DNA of 64,000 nt from Hepsetus odoe (taxonomy: Eukaryota; Chordata; Actinopteri; Characiformes; Hepsetidae). Within the stretch, counting starts at the first letter, position 1, and every line of letters starts with the position of its first letter. The DNA lies in the NCBI GenBank assembly GCA_017165825.1, contig CM029382.1, positions 20,483,170 through 20,547,169 of the forward strand, in the 5' to 3' direction. A program made the translations under genes and the position numbers. Shown piece after piece: positions 48,259 to 58,852 of this stretch. Under the pieces are notes generated by a model that saw only the letters and a list, made by a program, of their open reading frames with translations, did not search any database and was not told where the DNA came from.

Positions 48259-49218
48259 TCAGGCAGCTGGTGGTGGTGAGGGGAATCCCAGCAGTTCCGA
48301 CCACCATTTTGACTGGTGCCTGAACTCGGCTCTGAAGTCCCTAGAGGCATCGCCTGACTTCGTGGAACGCCTGGACTTGACTGAACCTGAAAGAGAGCTA
48401 AACATAGACGTTACAGGGTTCAAAGAGGAAGTCTTTCTCAACGAGTCCAAACTCTGCTTCCAACCCCTGTCAGCCTTGTTCCTCACGTCTCTCATCCCCG
48501 AATCTACAGTGCCGAGATCCTCGTTCACTTCCTTGAACTGATTATTGCTGATGTCTTTTGCCTTTTTCTTTTTCTTGGTCGTACTTCCTGGTCGCTTGGG
48601 GCCCAGTGACGCAGTGTCCCAGCTCCTGGTTCCACCATGAGAGGTTCTATTTGGATCCCTCCACAAGTCACCCTGTTCTGGGTTTGCTGAATTGTGAGGG
48701 TGAGCTGACGGTAGGGGGTCCGAAGGCAGCTGCTCCCTCTCTGAAATCGTTACCTGTTTCTCCGCTGGACTGTTCTCCAGTTGCTCTGTTTTGGCTTTTA
48801 CCCTCTGGGTTCCAGCAGGCACTGTTGTCAGGGAAATGAGTTGAGATTCGATGATTGCCAAATTTACTTCCATACCTCTTACCTGTTTCTCTAGCTTGGT
48901 GAGCTTGCTGGCCTCATAACGGACCTCTCTTAGGTCAGCCTGCAGAGCGATGTTGTGGTCCTGCACCCGTCTCAGCTCTGCCCTGCTCTGATTCAACTGC
49001 TCTTCCATAGTGGCTATTTTAGCCTCCAGTTTCTCCTGAGCGGTTGGAGTCTCAACTCTCCTTGTTATCTGGCATACGATCTGGTTTCTCTGTTCATATG
49101 TTCTCCTCAGTCCCTCTCTTTGGAAAACCATCACAGCTTGTATCTCTAATCTGGAGACCTCTCTGTCTTCTCTGCGTTTGCTGCTCCTTCCATGATGCTC
49201 ACCTTTGTCTTGAGCCAA
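48259..49218 (-). pseudogene. C-terminal coiled-coil part of the IQ-element protein (copy B)
   Basis: The frame is open for about 319 residues. It has a heptad-rich coiled coil (EKLEAKIATMEEQLNQSRAE, then RRVQDHNIALQADLREV, KLTKLEKQVRGMEV), a charged linker, a lysine run (KKKKKKAK-like) and a serine-rich basic tail with FSSLSGSVKSRRS ending in FPSPPPAA. Copy A at 846-1797 matches all of these blocks. It is in the same frame as the upstream IQ part (49414-50367) but is separated from it by a TAA at 49414-49416 and a TGA at 49309-49311. I do not know whether these stops are lesions or mark a real end. No enzymatic motif is seen. Confidence 0.75.
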
Positions 49219-49413
49219 AGCATAGTGGCTCTTTCGGTCGGCTGCTGGTAGAGTCCTGTCAGCAATTCCTCCTATTCTGCGATCTGAACATTTCCGCAGC
49301 TGATCTGCTCACCTCCGAGGTGGGACTGGCTTGTCCTCGCCCCTCTGCACCGCACGGCCAGATCCCTCACCGGCTCCTCTCTGAATGACTTTTGCAAGCA
49401 AATCGCAGCATGT

Positions 49414-50442
49414 TTACACATCTGATACCTCTGTCCTTGTTGAAGTCCCGGTCTCCACCTTCGGCCTCTTGAAGACAGATCCCCGCTGGTGCACTCTCAC
49501 AGCAGCCTGAATAATGGCAGCAGCTTTGTTCATAGCATCAACATTTTTTCGAACCAAATAACCTCTAAAAGCTGCCTGGATGCGTATCACAGACCTTCTC
49601 AACACCTGGAATCTTTCATGTTCACTTTTGCCCCTGATGTAGGACCTATAATATCTTTGAATGAAGATGGCTGACATCTTTATGGCCTGGTACTTTACTA
49701 CCTCCCTGTGTCTTCTGAACGCGGCCTGAATCAGGGAAGCTGCCTGATGGTGCAGGATCACCGCCTTTCTGACCCTCTGACCTCTGAAGCAGGCTTGCAG
49801 GAACATTGCTGCAGAGCGCAATTTCAAAAATTCCTCTCTCTGTTTTCTGGCATCACGTGTGGAACGACACCTCAGCTGGATTGCAACAACAGTCTGTCTG
49901 ATGTATAAGTATCGCGCCCGAGCACAGTGCGCCCTGTAAGCACTTTGTATCGCAGTGGCAGCCTGGTGCTTCAGTTTCAGAGTCTGTCTGGTCCTCATCC
50001 CTCGGAATGCAGCTTGTAGAACAACGGCAGCCCTTTTTTTCTCCTTCAAAGACTTAATTTCTTGCCTCATACTCTTACTAGCTCTATAATATCGCTGAAC
50101 AGTCTTTGCTGCCCATCGTAGCCTCAGGTAGTACTTTCTGTTTATGTGTTTCCTTACCTGTGCCTGAAGGGTTACTGCAGCCTCATGTTCGATTTTCCTC
50201 TGTGCCCGAACTTTCCTCCTCTTCGGTGCAGCGGACTGGTTCGTGGTGCTGGGTTTGGGGGTCGACTCCGTGATGCCACTCTCGCTGCTGCGACGGGCCT
50301 TCTTGGTCGACCTCCCCGGTGGCCGGATGCCGGAAGTGTTTTTTTCCACTATGTTGTTGCTACTCACTCTGGTTGTGTTCTCACGTTCAAGGTGCCTAGC
50401 CTGCTTTTCCTGAAGTTCCCCCTTTACTGAAGCTATCTCCTC
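49414..50442 (-). pseudogene. ASPM-like IQ-repeat part of the IQ-element protein (copy B)
   Basis: After a basic, proline- and serine-containing segment (RRSSESGITESTPKPS) come ten IQ-type units. Their cores are VTLQAQVR, KTVQRYYR, VVLQAAFRGM, TAIQSAYRAH, VAIQLRCR, MFLQACFRGQR, SLIQAAFRRH, IFIQRYYRSY, IRIQAAFRGY and IIQAAVRVH. Spacing of about 20-28 residues with alternating single and paired units is like the ASPM IQ array. The known role of such motifs is calmodulin or light-chain binding. The frame continues upstream without shift but through a TAG at 50443-50445. ASPM origin is inferred from pattern only; an unconventional myosin or another IQ protein cannot be excluded. Confidence 0.75.
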
Positions 50443-51533
50443 CTAAAGGGAACGTATTTGAGATTGGTGACTCACCTGCAGCTGGTGTGTCATAGCCTGA
50501 AGAGAGGCGTTGTCCCCCTCTAATTTTTCACACTTCGTTTTCAAGGCGGCCAGATTCAGACTTCGTGTACTGATTTCTTGATTCTTGGTGAGGAGCTCCG
50601 CCTCCATTTCCTGGAGCTGCTCGACTAACATGTTTTTGTTCTGTCTCTCTGCGCCCAGAACAGACAGCCAGACCTTCTGAGATTCCTGTAGGTCGTGTTC
50701 TAAATCCTGGATTCTTGCAGTTAATTCTCTTGCCTGAAATGGCTCCTCTGAGCCGGGAGAATTCTTTACCATAACGTCTCTATTAGCTGTGCAGAGAGAA
50801 TTCCTTACCGTAGCTTCCTTGTTTGGCACCACCTTCGCTGATGGGGCGCTGTGACTGGAGCAGAGTGCTGTCTTCACGAATGGGGCGCTGTGATTGGTGA
50901 ATGCAGCGGGTTCCACCGATATCCAGTGTTGTGGTTGGTGGAGAGCAGGAGCCGGAAAAGAAAGGGGCACGAACGAAGCCTCCTCCTCGAGGAATCGCCC
51001 CTTTTTCTTTGTTTTCGCTGGGTTTTCGCCATCTTCTGACCGTGTCTCACATAGGGCGGGGTCTCCGCGGACGGACCGCTGTGATTGGTGCACAGCTCTG
51101 TCTCCGCGGACGGACCGCTGTGATTGGTGAAGGAGGCGGGTTCCACCGACACCCAGCGTTGTGGTTGGTGGAGAGCAGGAGCCGGAAAAGAAAGGGGTAA
51201 AGAAAGGGGCGCAAACGAAGCCACTTCCGCGAGGGGTCGCCCCGATAACATCACCTCTACCACGGCCCTCTCAGCCCTCTCCACTCGACAGCGCTCCTTC
51301 AGCCGTTCGCTGAACTCCAGCGAGGGAGCGAGCTGGGTTGAGTGATCCAGCAGGTCCAGGCGTCGCGAGAGCTCAGTGGCGGTGACTCTCTGCACCTCAC
51401 CGCTCTGCTCGCAATGCCCCAGCTGCCACGATGGCAGCGCTGCTTGGAGGTCCTCAATCTGGGCTCCCAGTGCTCGCTCTATCTCCTCCAGACACTCCTC
51501 ACGGCTCCTGACGTCCCGGTTTTGGCGGCTCAT
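50443..51533 (-). pseudogene. N-terminal part of the IQ-element protein, with tandem repeats and coiled coil
   Basis: The start codon (51533-51531) lies three bases inside the 5' LTR and gives MSRQNRDVRSREECLEEIER. A leucine-rich helical stretch follows (LSRRLDLLDHSTQL, FSERLKERCRVERAE). Then a unit containing FPAPALHQPQ, VEPA and FTNHS occurs twice (about 51200 and 50960). One frameshift is needed near 51050-51090 to pass from the first frame (to 50874) into the second (51093-50443). The second frame ends in a long coiled coil: TARIQDLEHDLQESQK, MLVEQLQEMEAELLTKNQEI, LKTKCEKLEGDNASLQAM. No gag-type zinc knuckle is present. Function unknown. Confidence 0.65.
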
Positions 51534-51534
51534 T
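51525..51534 (-). promoter_or_regulatory. Candidate self-priming site next to the 5' LTR
   Basis: The minus strand reads AATGAGCCGC two bases inside the 5' LTR boundary. It is the exact complement of GCGGCTCATT in the LTR (51767-51776), located 30 nt after the TATA box, where the RNA should begin. There is no TGG-type tRNA primer site. The start codon overlaps this site. Confidence 0.6.
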
Positions 51535-51536
51535 TC

Positions 51537-51838
51537 TGTAACGGTGGTGGGATCCCGGATGGACGCCAGTTCGGAGCCAGGAGTTAGGAACATACTTTTA
51601 TTAGTCACACTTACAAAAACAAGGAACTGGGACTGCAGTTCTAAACAAGAAACCCTAGAACCGAGGAACTGCAGTCTAACCCTAGATACTGAGTTACATA
51701 TACTAAGTCACAGACACCAAGTTACATATACCAGAACCACCCGTTACACATAGGCTTAACCTACCTAATGAGCCGCGCGCTGCTCTGACTCATCGGGGCT
51801 TAAATAGTCAGCCCCAATGATGCACACCTGTGCCTGCT
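51537..51838 (-). repeat. 5' LTR of copy B, truncated at its outer end
   Basis: It matches the 3' LTR from its inner end for 302 bp, then stops abruptly at TGCCTGCT. Control signals on the minus strand are a TATA box (51799-51806), the transcript-start region (51767-51776) and AATAAA (51597-51602). The lost 67 bp are the start of U3. Confidence 0.88.
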
Positions 51839-51877
51839 GAAACAGATTCAAAGGTAAGACATTAACCTTCAGTATTA

Positions 51878-52358
51878 AAAGAAATATAAATAATGATTGT
51901 TTATTTTTATCAATTTACAAAATGCAAAGTGAGAAAACAAAAGAAAAATCTAAATCAAATCAATATTTGGTGTTACTACTTTTGCCTTCAAACCAGCATC
52001 AATTCTTATAGGTACACTTGCACAAAGTCAGGGATTTTGTAGGATTATAGTCAGTGTATGATTAACCAGTTTTACCAAACAGGAGCTAATAATCATCAAT
52101 GTCACTCGTAGGTTGAAACACAGTCATGTTTGGAATAACCTACCAGCCGAGTTCTTTAAAAACTGTGTGCAAGTGTACCTAGAAGTAAAAGGTAGTAACA
52201 CCAAATATTGATTTGATTTAGATTTCTCGTTTGTTCATTCACTGCATTTTGTTGACTGATGAAAATAAATGATTAACACTTCTATTTTTGAAAGCATTCT
52301 TTGTTCCAGCATTCCAGCATTTTTTCACACCTGCCTAAAACTTTTGCACAGTACTGTA
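51878..52358 (+). mobile_element. Internally deleted Tc1 derivative (MITE-like)
   Basis: It shares its left and right ends with the Tc1-like element at 43424-45402. Shared landmarks are ATAAATAATGATTGTTTATT at the left, CACTTGCACAAAGTCAGGGA, and CTTTTGCACAGTACTGTA at the right. The whole transposase gene is missing. The outer left terminal repeat is also missing, close to the point where the 5' LTR of copy B stops. Confidence 0.78.
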
Positions 52359-52989
52359 AATAATGCTTTATTTATTTGAATGGTTACATAGAAATAATTA
52401 AATCTTTATGCTCATAAAAAGATATTTTGGGATGAAAATAGGCTGTTGACTTTGATTTCAAATTAATTAGACCTAATTAGACATATCTTGATGTAAATAT
52501 CAAATTTTGGGCAACCTAAAAGTAATTTCTTTCTAAAAAGAGTACTCCATTCTCCTTACATTACATACATTACATTACACTTGCGGCATAATATTGATAA
52601 CTTTCAAAAACACATATTAGAGACACTGTTAACCTAGCATATAGAACGTTTGTGTCAGAGTAAACATTTACCAATGTCATATTCTGGAAATCTACAGGTA
52701 TTAATATAACTGATTAAATAAAGGTGCCAAAAATGAATTACAGTGCAGGATGCACTGTAACATTTTGTAAGGCCATTTAATGATACAAAGATGTGAGTGC
52801 CAAAAGGCCATTTAATGATACAAATATGTGAGTGCCAAATGCACTGTAACATTTTGTCAGAAAAGGTGACTGAGTGTGACAGGATTTCTGCTTACCCAGA
52901 TAGAAGATGCAATATGAATATTTTAGAATCAGTTTTTAGAGATATGTTTTTATAGTGGAATTAGTTGGTTTACTAAAGAGTAAAAGATT
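52359..52989. other. AT-rich intergenic sequence
   Basis: A 30-bp unit with GGCCATTTAATGATACAAA is duplicated (52772 and 52806). Nothing else is recognised. Confidence 0.45.
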
Positions 52990-53652
52990 AGATAAGAATC
53001 CCAATGGACAATGATGTTTGCAAATGACATTGTGATCTGTAAGGAGAGTAGGGAGCAGCTTGCGGAGACCCTGAGGAGGTCTAGAGAGGAGAGGAATGGA
53101 AATTGGTAGGACTAAGGCAGAATACATGAGAGTGAATAAAAGTGAGGATGGTGAAATGGTTAGGATGCAGGGATCAGAGGTGGAGGAGTTTAAATACTTG
53201 GGGTTAACAGTTCAGAGTAACGGCGAGTGTGGAAGAGAGGTAAAGAAGAGCATGCAGGCAGTTATAATGGTTGGGAAAGAGTGGCAGTAGTGATCTGTGA
53301 AAGACAATGTCTACTGGATGGTAATGTGAATAGCTATGTTATATGGGTTAGAGACAATGGCATTGGTGAAAAATCAGGCAGCAGAGCGGGAGGTGTCAGA
53401 GTTAAAGATGCTGAGATTTACGAAGATAAACAGGATTAGGAACAGCTCAGGTTAGACTGTTTTGAGACAAAGTCTCAAAACAAAAATGTTGAGGATGGAG
53501 CTGCCAGGAGAGAGGTGAAAAGGAAGGACAAAGTGGAGGTGAACGGATGTGTTGAGAGAAGACATGCAGGCACTTGGTTTGAAGGATCAAGATGGAGATG
53601 GCCAAGTGAAATGGAAACAGTTGATCCGCTGTGTAAAGGAGAAAGGAAAAGA
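52990..53652 (+). mobile_element. Decayed 3' part of an RTE LINE
   Basis: It begins at the RT catalytic region (CAATGGACAATGATGTTTGC, where copy 1 encodes TMMFADD). It continues through frames giving RTKAEYMRVNKSEDGEMVRM, VEEFKYLGLTVQSNGECGRE to the typical 3' end near GATCCGCTGTGTAAAGGAG. It is on the plus strand, with several indels. Confidence 0.78.
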
Positions 53653-55560
53653 AGTTTGTTTGCAAAGAATGGTAATGGTATGGTATGGCAAAAATGTAAA
53701 AGGTAATGATATAGGCTTTAGGATTTGATAAAAACAATGTGCTCATGTATTCATGTATCACTAAGCCCAAAAAGTATCCTTAGGAATCTGAAATTTGGGT
53801 TCATGTGCCTACTTTGTGTCAAGTGTGGCCTTGTTTATTGCATTCATTCTATTTAGCCCACTTTTTACAATGAACTAAGAGAAAATTAAGCAGTAATGCA
53901 GTAATGAAGCAGTAAAGAAAAGGATCTAGGTTTATAACTTTGTTGTTCATATGATCTGCAAGTTTAACTTTTCCTAAACTCTAACCGCTTTAATAATAAA
54001 TTTACATTTTTAGAGTTTATCAGAAGCTCTTATGAAGTGCTTTGCTGTCAACTCAGATATTGTTTATCTATCAGGTATAAGAAATGCCAAATGAAATGTT
54101 TGCTAAAAACTAAATGCCAAAAAAAACCCTTTAGTTATTAAGTTGCCAGAAACAAGAGTCTAATATAAAAAAAAGAAACATTTGCTTCTAGTGTAACATC
54201 TAGTGGAAGATGCACAACAACCACCACTTGGATTCCAGGAGTCTTGATGTTTGTTTTCCAAGGATGACATCTCAACCCCAGCAATACTTAAAGACCGGCA
54301 AGAAGGAAATGGATTTTTAACCAAGTCACAGAATTTTAAGTTGATATAGGAAACTACAGTGAAGCCAGTCAAGAGTGACTTGAGCAAATTCAAAGGCCAG
54401 CCAGAAGTGAGTTCCAGCACTGAGATAAAAAAAAGAGATTAAAGACATATGTGGGTGGTCTGTCTAGAGAAAGAGGGTTTAATCCTACAAATGTTGTAGA
54501 GGAGATAATGACATGACTGAGTTAACTTTACAACCTGAGCTGTGAATAAGGCCTGGTGATCCAGAATTACCCCACAGGTTTGTGCATCTTCAGACAGAAT
54601 GATGAAGGAGCTCTTAGTGATGAGGGAAGCAGCCCCATTTTATTGGGTTTACGCTTTGTTAAGGTCATCATCAGCAAGCTCTGCTTAGCAGATGGTTTAC
54701 TACCAAATACAATTTCTCTCAGTCTGAATTTCTGTTATATTAAGATACAAAAACCTCAGTAAAAAAGAAGTCACTGGGGTATCACCTATGGGATACTCAT
54801 TTAGAATTCAGAGTTTCAGCATTGCTGGCTATTCTAGTGCAGTTTAAAAGAAAGAAATTTGGTGTTTCCCAGTTTCTGTGATAAATATAGCTTATTTTCT
54901 TACCATTGATTGCAGTCTTCTGAAGCCAATCAGTTTTATCTATGGTTTTTGCTTTCAGACACTGTGACTGATCCTGGCAATGGTTTTCATCTCATGCTCA
55001 ATGCCCAATTCTAAATACATCTGCTCTACTGAGCAGAGCATGCGAGTTTTGTTCTATTGTTCTATTAGGCATAGAGGTCTGAGCGGAATGGGAACTGTCC
55101 GTTCAGCACTACCAATTCATTCAACACCATGCAGTGAGCAGCATGGGCTCCTCAGTGCATTGCCTGGACCTGTGCTAGATCTGTTAATCAACACAGCAGC
55201 AGTTTTCAAATCCCACCAGGCTTAAAAGGAGTCTTTTTCTTTAGTGCTCTTCAACTGCGTCTTTTCTCATATAATAGAAGGAGCAACCGTCTTAATACAG
55301 CTGCATGAGGGTGGGTCAAAGCAAGATTGACAGTTCTGGCTAGTCTGTAATCGTGTACTCTGTGTAGTTCTTTTAAGAAAAGCACATGATGTACAGAGGT
55401 GTATAAACTCCAGACAAGGGCAAACTGCTCCTTTTCCCACAAGGTAAACACTGAGTTCAGTTTCTTCATTGCTCTCCCACAAAAATTACTATTGCGAGTC
55501 CTTGAAAAAGCTTCTGGCTACATTGAATCCTCGCTTTCTGTTTACTCAGCTATGAAATGT
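53653..55560. other. Intergenic sequence
   Basis: I see no supported gene or repeat. Several short open frames (54160-54420, 54980-55225) carry no motif. Confidence 0.4.
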
Positions 55561-55562
55561 AA

Positions 55563-55627
<65 letters not shown>
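55563..55627. repeat. (CA)n and (TA)n microsatellite
   Basis: About 23 CA units followed by about 10 TA units, directly before a Tc1-like end. Confidence 0.92.
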
Positions 55628-55629
<2 letters not shown>

Positions 55630-56150
55630 CAGTACTGTGCAAAAGTTTTAGGCAGGTGTGAAAAAATGCTGTAAAGACAAACAAAGAATGCTTGTCCAAA
55701 GAATTGTCCCAGAAGGAAGTCTCTTCTAAAGATGATGCACAAGAAAGCCAGTTTGCAGAAGACAAGCAGACTAGGATTACTGGAACCATGTCCTGTGGTC
55801 TGATGAGACCAAGATGAACTTTTTTGTTTGATGGTGGGAGTGTCATGGTTTGGGGCTGCATGAGTGTTGCCGGCACTGGGGAGCTACAGTTCATTGAGGG
55901 AACCATGAATACCAACATGTACTGTGACATACTGAAGCAGAGAATGATCCCCTCTCTTCAGAAACTGGGCCACAGGGCAGTATCCCAACATGATAATGAC
56001 CCTAAACACACCTTCAAGACCACTGCCTTGCTAAATGAATTGAGAGTAAAGGTGCTGGACTGGCTAAGCATGTCTCCAGACCTAAACCCTACTGAGCATC
56101 TGTGGGGAATCCTCAAATGGAAGGTGGAGGAGCATTATGTATATATATAT
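55628..56150 (+). pseudogene. Fragment of a Tc1-like transposon with transposase C-terminus
   Basis: The left end CAGTACTGTGCAAAAGTTTT is the same terminal repeat as in the 43424 element. A SDETKMN-like segment (first Asp) is near 55798-55820. The frame 55824-56156 gives FDGGSVMVWGCMSVAGTGEL, QHDNDPKHTFKTTALL (second Asp) and MSPDLNPTEHLWGILK (Glu), so all three DDE positions are visible. The N-terminal half is deleted and a frameshift lies before 55824. A TA-rich palindromic join follows at 56140-56160. Confidence 0.78.
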
Positions 56151-56240
56151 ACATAATGCTGTAAACAAAGAATGCTTTCAGACATATAAATAATAAGTAG
56201 TCTGTGTGCCCAGTGTCAATATTTTGTCTGGGATTACATT

Positions 56241-56245
<5 letters not shown>

Positions 56246-56278
<33 letters not shown>
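56246..56278. repeat. (TA)n microsatellite
   Basis: About 16 TA units ending at the left edge of the next transposon. Confidence 0.9.
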
Positions 56279-56279
<1 letters not shown>

Positions 56280-56283
<4 letters not shown>

Positions 56284-56985
56284 GTAAGGTCCATAAATAT
56301 TTGGACAGAGACATCTTTTTTCTAATTTTGATCCTGTACATTAACACAATTAATTTTAAATGAAACAACTCAGTTGCAGTTGAAGTGCAGACTTTAAGCT
56401 TTAATTCAGTGGGTTGAACAAAAAAATTAAATGTGAGGAACTAAAGCATTTTTTAAACACAATCCCTTCATTTCAGGGGCTCAAAAGTAATTGGACAAAT
56501 TCAATAACTGAAAATAAAATGTTAATTTCTAATACTTGGTTAAAAACCCTTTGCTGGCAATGACAGCCTGAAGTCTTGCTCTGCTAGGCCTTTACTGCAG
56601 CGGCTTTCAGTTGCTGTTTGTTTGTGGGCCTTTCTGTCCGAAGTTTAGTCTTCAACAAGTGAAATGCTGCTCATTTGGGTTCAGATCAGGTGACTGACTT
56701 AGCCATTCAAGAACATTCCAATTCTTTGCTTTAATAAACTCCTGGGTTGCTTTGCTGTATGTTTTGGGTCATTGTCCATCTGTATTATGAAACGCCACCC
56801 AATCAATTTGACTGCATTTAGCTGGATTTGAGCAGACAGTGTGTCTTTGAACACCTTAGAATTAATTCAGCTGCTTCTGTCCTGTGTCACATCATTGATA
56901 AACACTAGTGTCCCTTGCAGTGCACGCTTTGTATTTACTTTCATGCAGTCTTCTCTTAATGGTAGACTTCGATACGCCTTACAAG
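56280..56985 (-). mobile_element. Tc1/mariner-type transposon remnant
   Basis: The left end reads CAGAGTAAGGTCCATAAATA followed by TTTGGACAGAGACA. The inner part matches the antisense of a Tc1-type transposase gene: blocks near 56545-56600, 56690-56830, and 56920-56980 (GTATTTACTTTCATGCAGTC, TAATGGTAGACTTCGATACG). Most of the gene between them is deleted and the right end is missing. Confidence 0.68.
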
Positions 56986-57037
56986 CACGTGGGGGGACAT
57001 ACGAACTACTGAGTACAAACTACAAACTACTACCTTG

Positions 57038-57090
57038 CAATGGACTGGTGACCTGTCCAGGGTGTTTCCTTACTTTAAGTGAGTGAGTGT
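57038..57090 (+). mobile_element. Tail fragment of SINE family 3
   Basis: CAATGGACTGGTGACCTGTC and a GTGAGTGAGTG end match the repeat at 16975-17310. Confidence 0.6.
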
Positions 57091-57296
57091 CTAAAATGAA
57101 ATATTTTTTAAGCATTAAGTATCAAGTATTTTATTAATTGATTATTGTTGTCAAATTGAAGTCACCAAATCCTTTTTTCAGAATGTTATTTCTTACAACA
57201 AATTACTAATTATTTTGGATACTATATTTAATGTTCAACTAAATGGACAACTCCATTAATTATTCAGCTGTTAACCTACTCAGCCAGTTTACCTTA

Positions 57297-57742
57297 CCTT
57301 TGGTCTTCCTCTTTTCCTCTTGTATTGCAGCTCCATCTTCAACATCCTCCTTCCAATCTAATCCTCGTCTCTTCTCTGGACATGTCCAGTCTTGCTTCTC
57401 TAACTTTGTCTCCAAAATGTCTTAAGATGTCCCTCTAATATGCTAATTTCTAATGCAGTCCATCCTCATCACTCCCAACAAAAATCTCAGCATCTATAAC
57501 CCCGACACCTCCAGCTTCGCCTCTTGTCTCTTTCTCAGTGCCACTGTCTCCAACTCATACAACATAGCTGGTCTCACTGCTGTCCTGTAAACCTTCCCTT
57601 TTACTTTTGCTGCTACCCGTCTGTCACAAACCACTCCATTCACTCCTCTCCACCCTTTCCAAACTGCCTGCACTTGACTTGCTTATTCACCTCTCTTCCA
57701 CACCTATTGTTCAGTGTCGCTGTTACTCTGAACTGTTGATTT
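57297..57742 (-). mobile_element. Decayed 3' part of an RTE LINE
   Basis: The plus strand carries the antisense of the C-terminal LINE region: TTTGGTCTTCCTCTTTTCCT, CAGCTCCATCTTCAACATCC, CTTCTCTAACTTTGTCTCC and TGTCCTGTAAACCTTCCCTT. It ends at the antisense of VQCNGE near 57738. No open frame remains. Confidence 0.75.
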
Positions 57743-58852
57743 TTGGATCCTGCATTAGTATAAAAAAAATTGAAAAAAATAAATTGGAAAGTAAGTAAAT
57801 GGAAAGTAAATGGAAATTTACCCTATACCTCAAGCTTCTGTATAGGACCATTTAGGAATGTTTGTTTCTAAAAATGTACCAAAGGAATGTACAAGGACCC
57901 TGCATAGAATGTCCCTATAGAAAATTTCTCTCCAGTTATAGTGTAAATATATCTCTGTGTAGAACAGTTGAGGGGAGTTTGATACTTTGGGCATTTATTT
58001 CAAACAGATAACGGTGGTGTCAAGGCATTAGATCGGATACATTTTGTGATATATACAACTGAAACTGATCTTATCTATCATCAAGATGCAATGGATCAGT
58101 GTGTTTTACCCACGATGAGAAATCAAGAAGTTGCAAATGATCCAAGCTATGTTGCCTCCACTCTTAGTACCAGTTGAAAAAGCAAAGTGGAAAACTAGTT
58201 TCACAAAATCGCACAGCATTTTACTTTTCTTTTGTGCTGCTCTCCTTAAGTCCAAACTGAGAAGAGGGGGATAAAGTAATCAAGAAAAAATGGTGTTTGA
58301 CAGGGTTAGTGAAAATTGTCTGACCTTCTCGCAAGGTGCACAGATACAATGACTACAGGAAAGTGAGATACGTCCTACATGCTTTTCAAAAGTAAAATGA
58401 GTGTGGTGCAATGTTGAATGTAAGGGGAGTGTGACAGATTGTTCCAAATGTCTTTCATAACTCAAACATGGATTTAATAATTTAGAATTTAGAATTTCCT
58501 CCCTGAAGATTTATGTCTAAAATTCTCTTTGTCTGTCATTAAAACTTAGTTTTTTGCTGTTTTTGATCTATATTGTTTTATTTTTTGCTCTGTAAAGTGA
58601 CACTGGGTTTAAGAAAGGAGCTAAATAATTTTAATAATATATTATTTTTTATATTTTTATTATTATATGCAAAAGTTTGGTTATTTAAATTACCTCATTG
58701 CTTTTCTTTTTTTTAATGATGCAATTGTGCTGCAAAAAGCCACTTTATTTGCTATCCACAATTAACAGTGAACCTGCATCTTTCCATCTTTGATGTGTTT
58801 TGTTGATAATAGCAAGAAGAAAAGACGAAGATAATGATGAAGTGGAAACTAT
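57743..58852. other. AT-rich intergenic sequence
   Basis: TTAT-rich stretches near 58620-58670. No gene or repeat is recognised. Confidence 0.4.

Larger units (their letters stand above)
47725..51838 (-). mobile_element. IQ-repeat LTR retroelement, copy B (nearly complete)
   Basis: Two direct repeats, 47725-48093 and 51537-51838, bound an interior of about 3.44 kb. Within the shared 300 bp they differ at only a few positions, so they are a true LTR pair. The interior, on the minus strand, has a candidate self-priming site, a start codon, a coiled coil, ten IQ units, a second coiled coil and a 13-G polypurine tract before the 3' LTR. No gag zinc knuckle, protease, RT, RNase H or integrase is seen, so movement would need enzymes from another element. 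The outermost 67 bp of the 5' LTR are lost at 51838. Confidence 0.88.
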
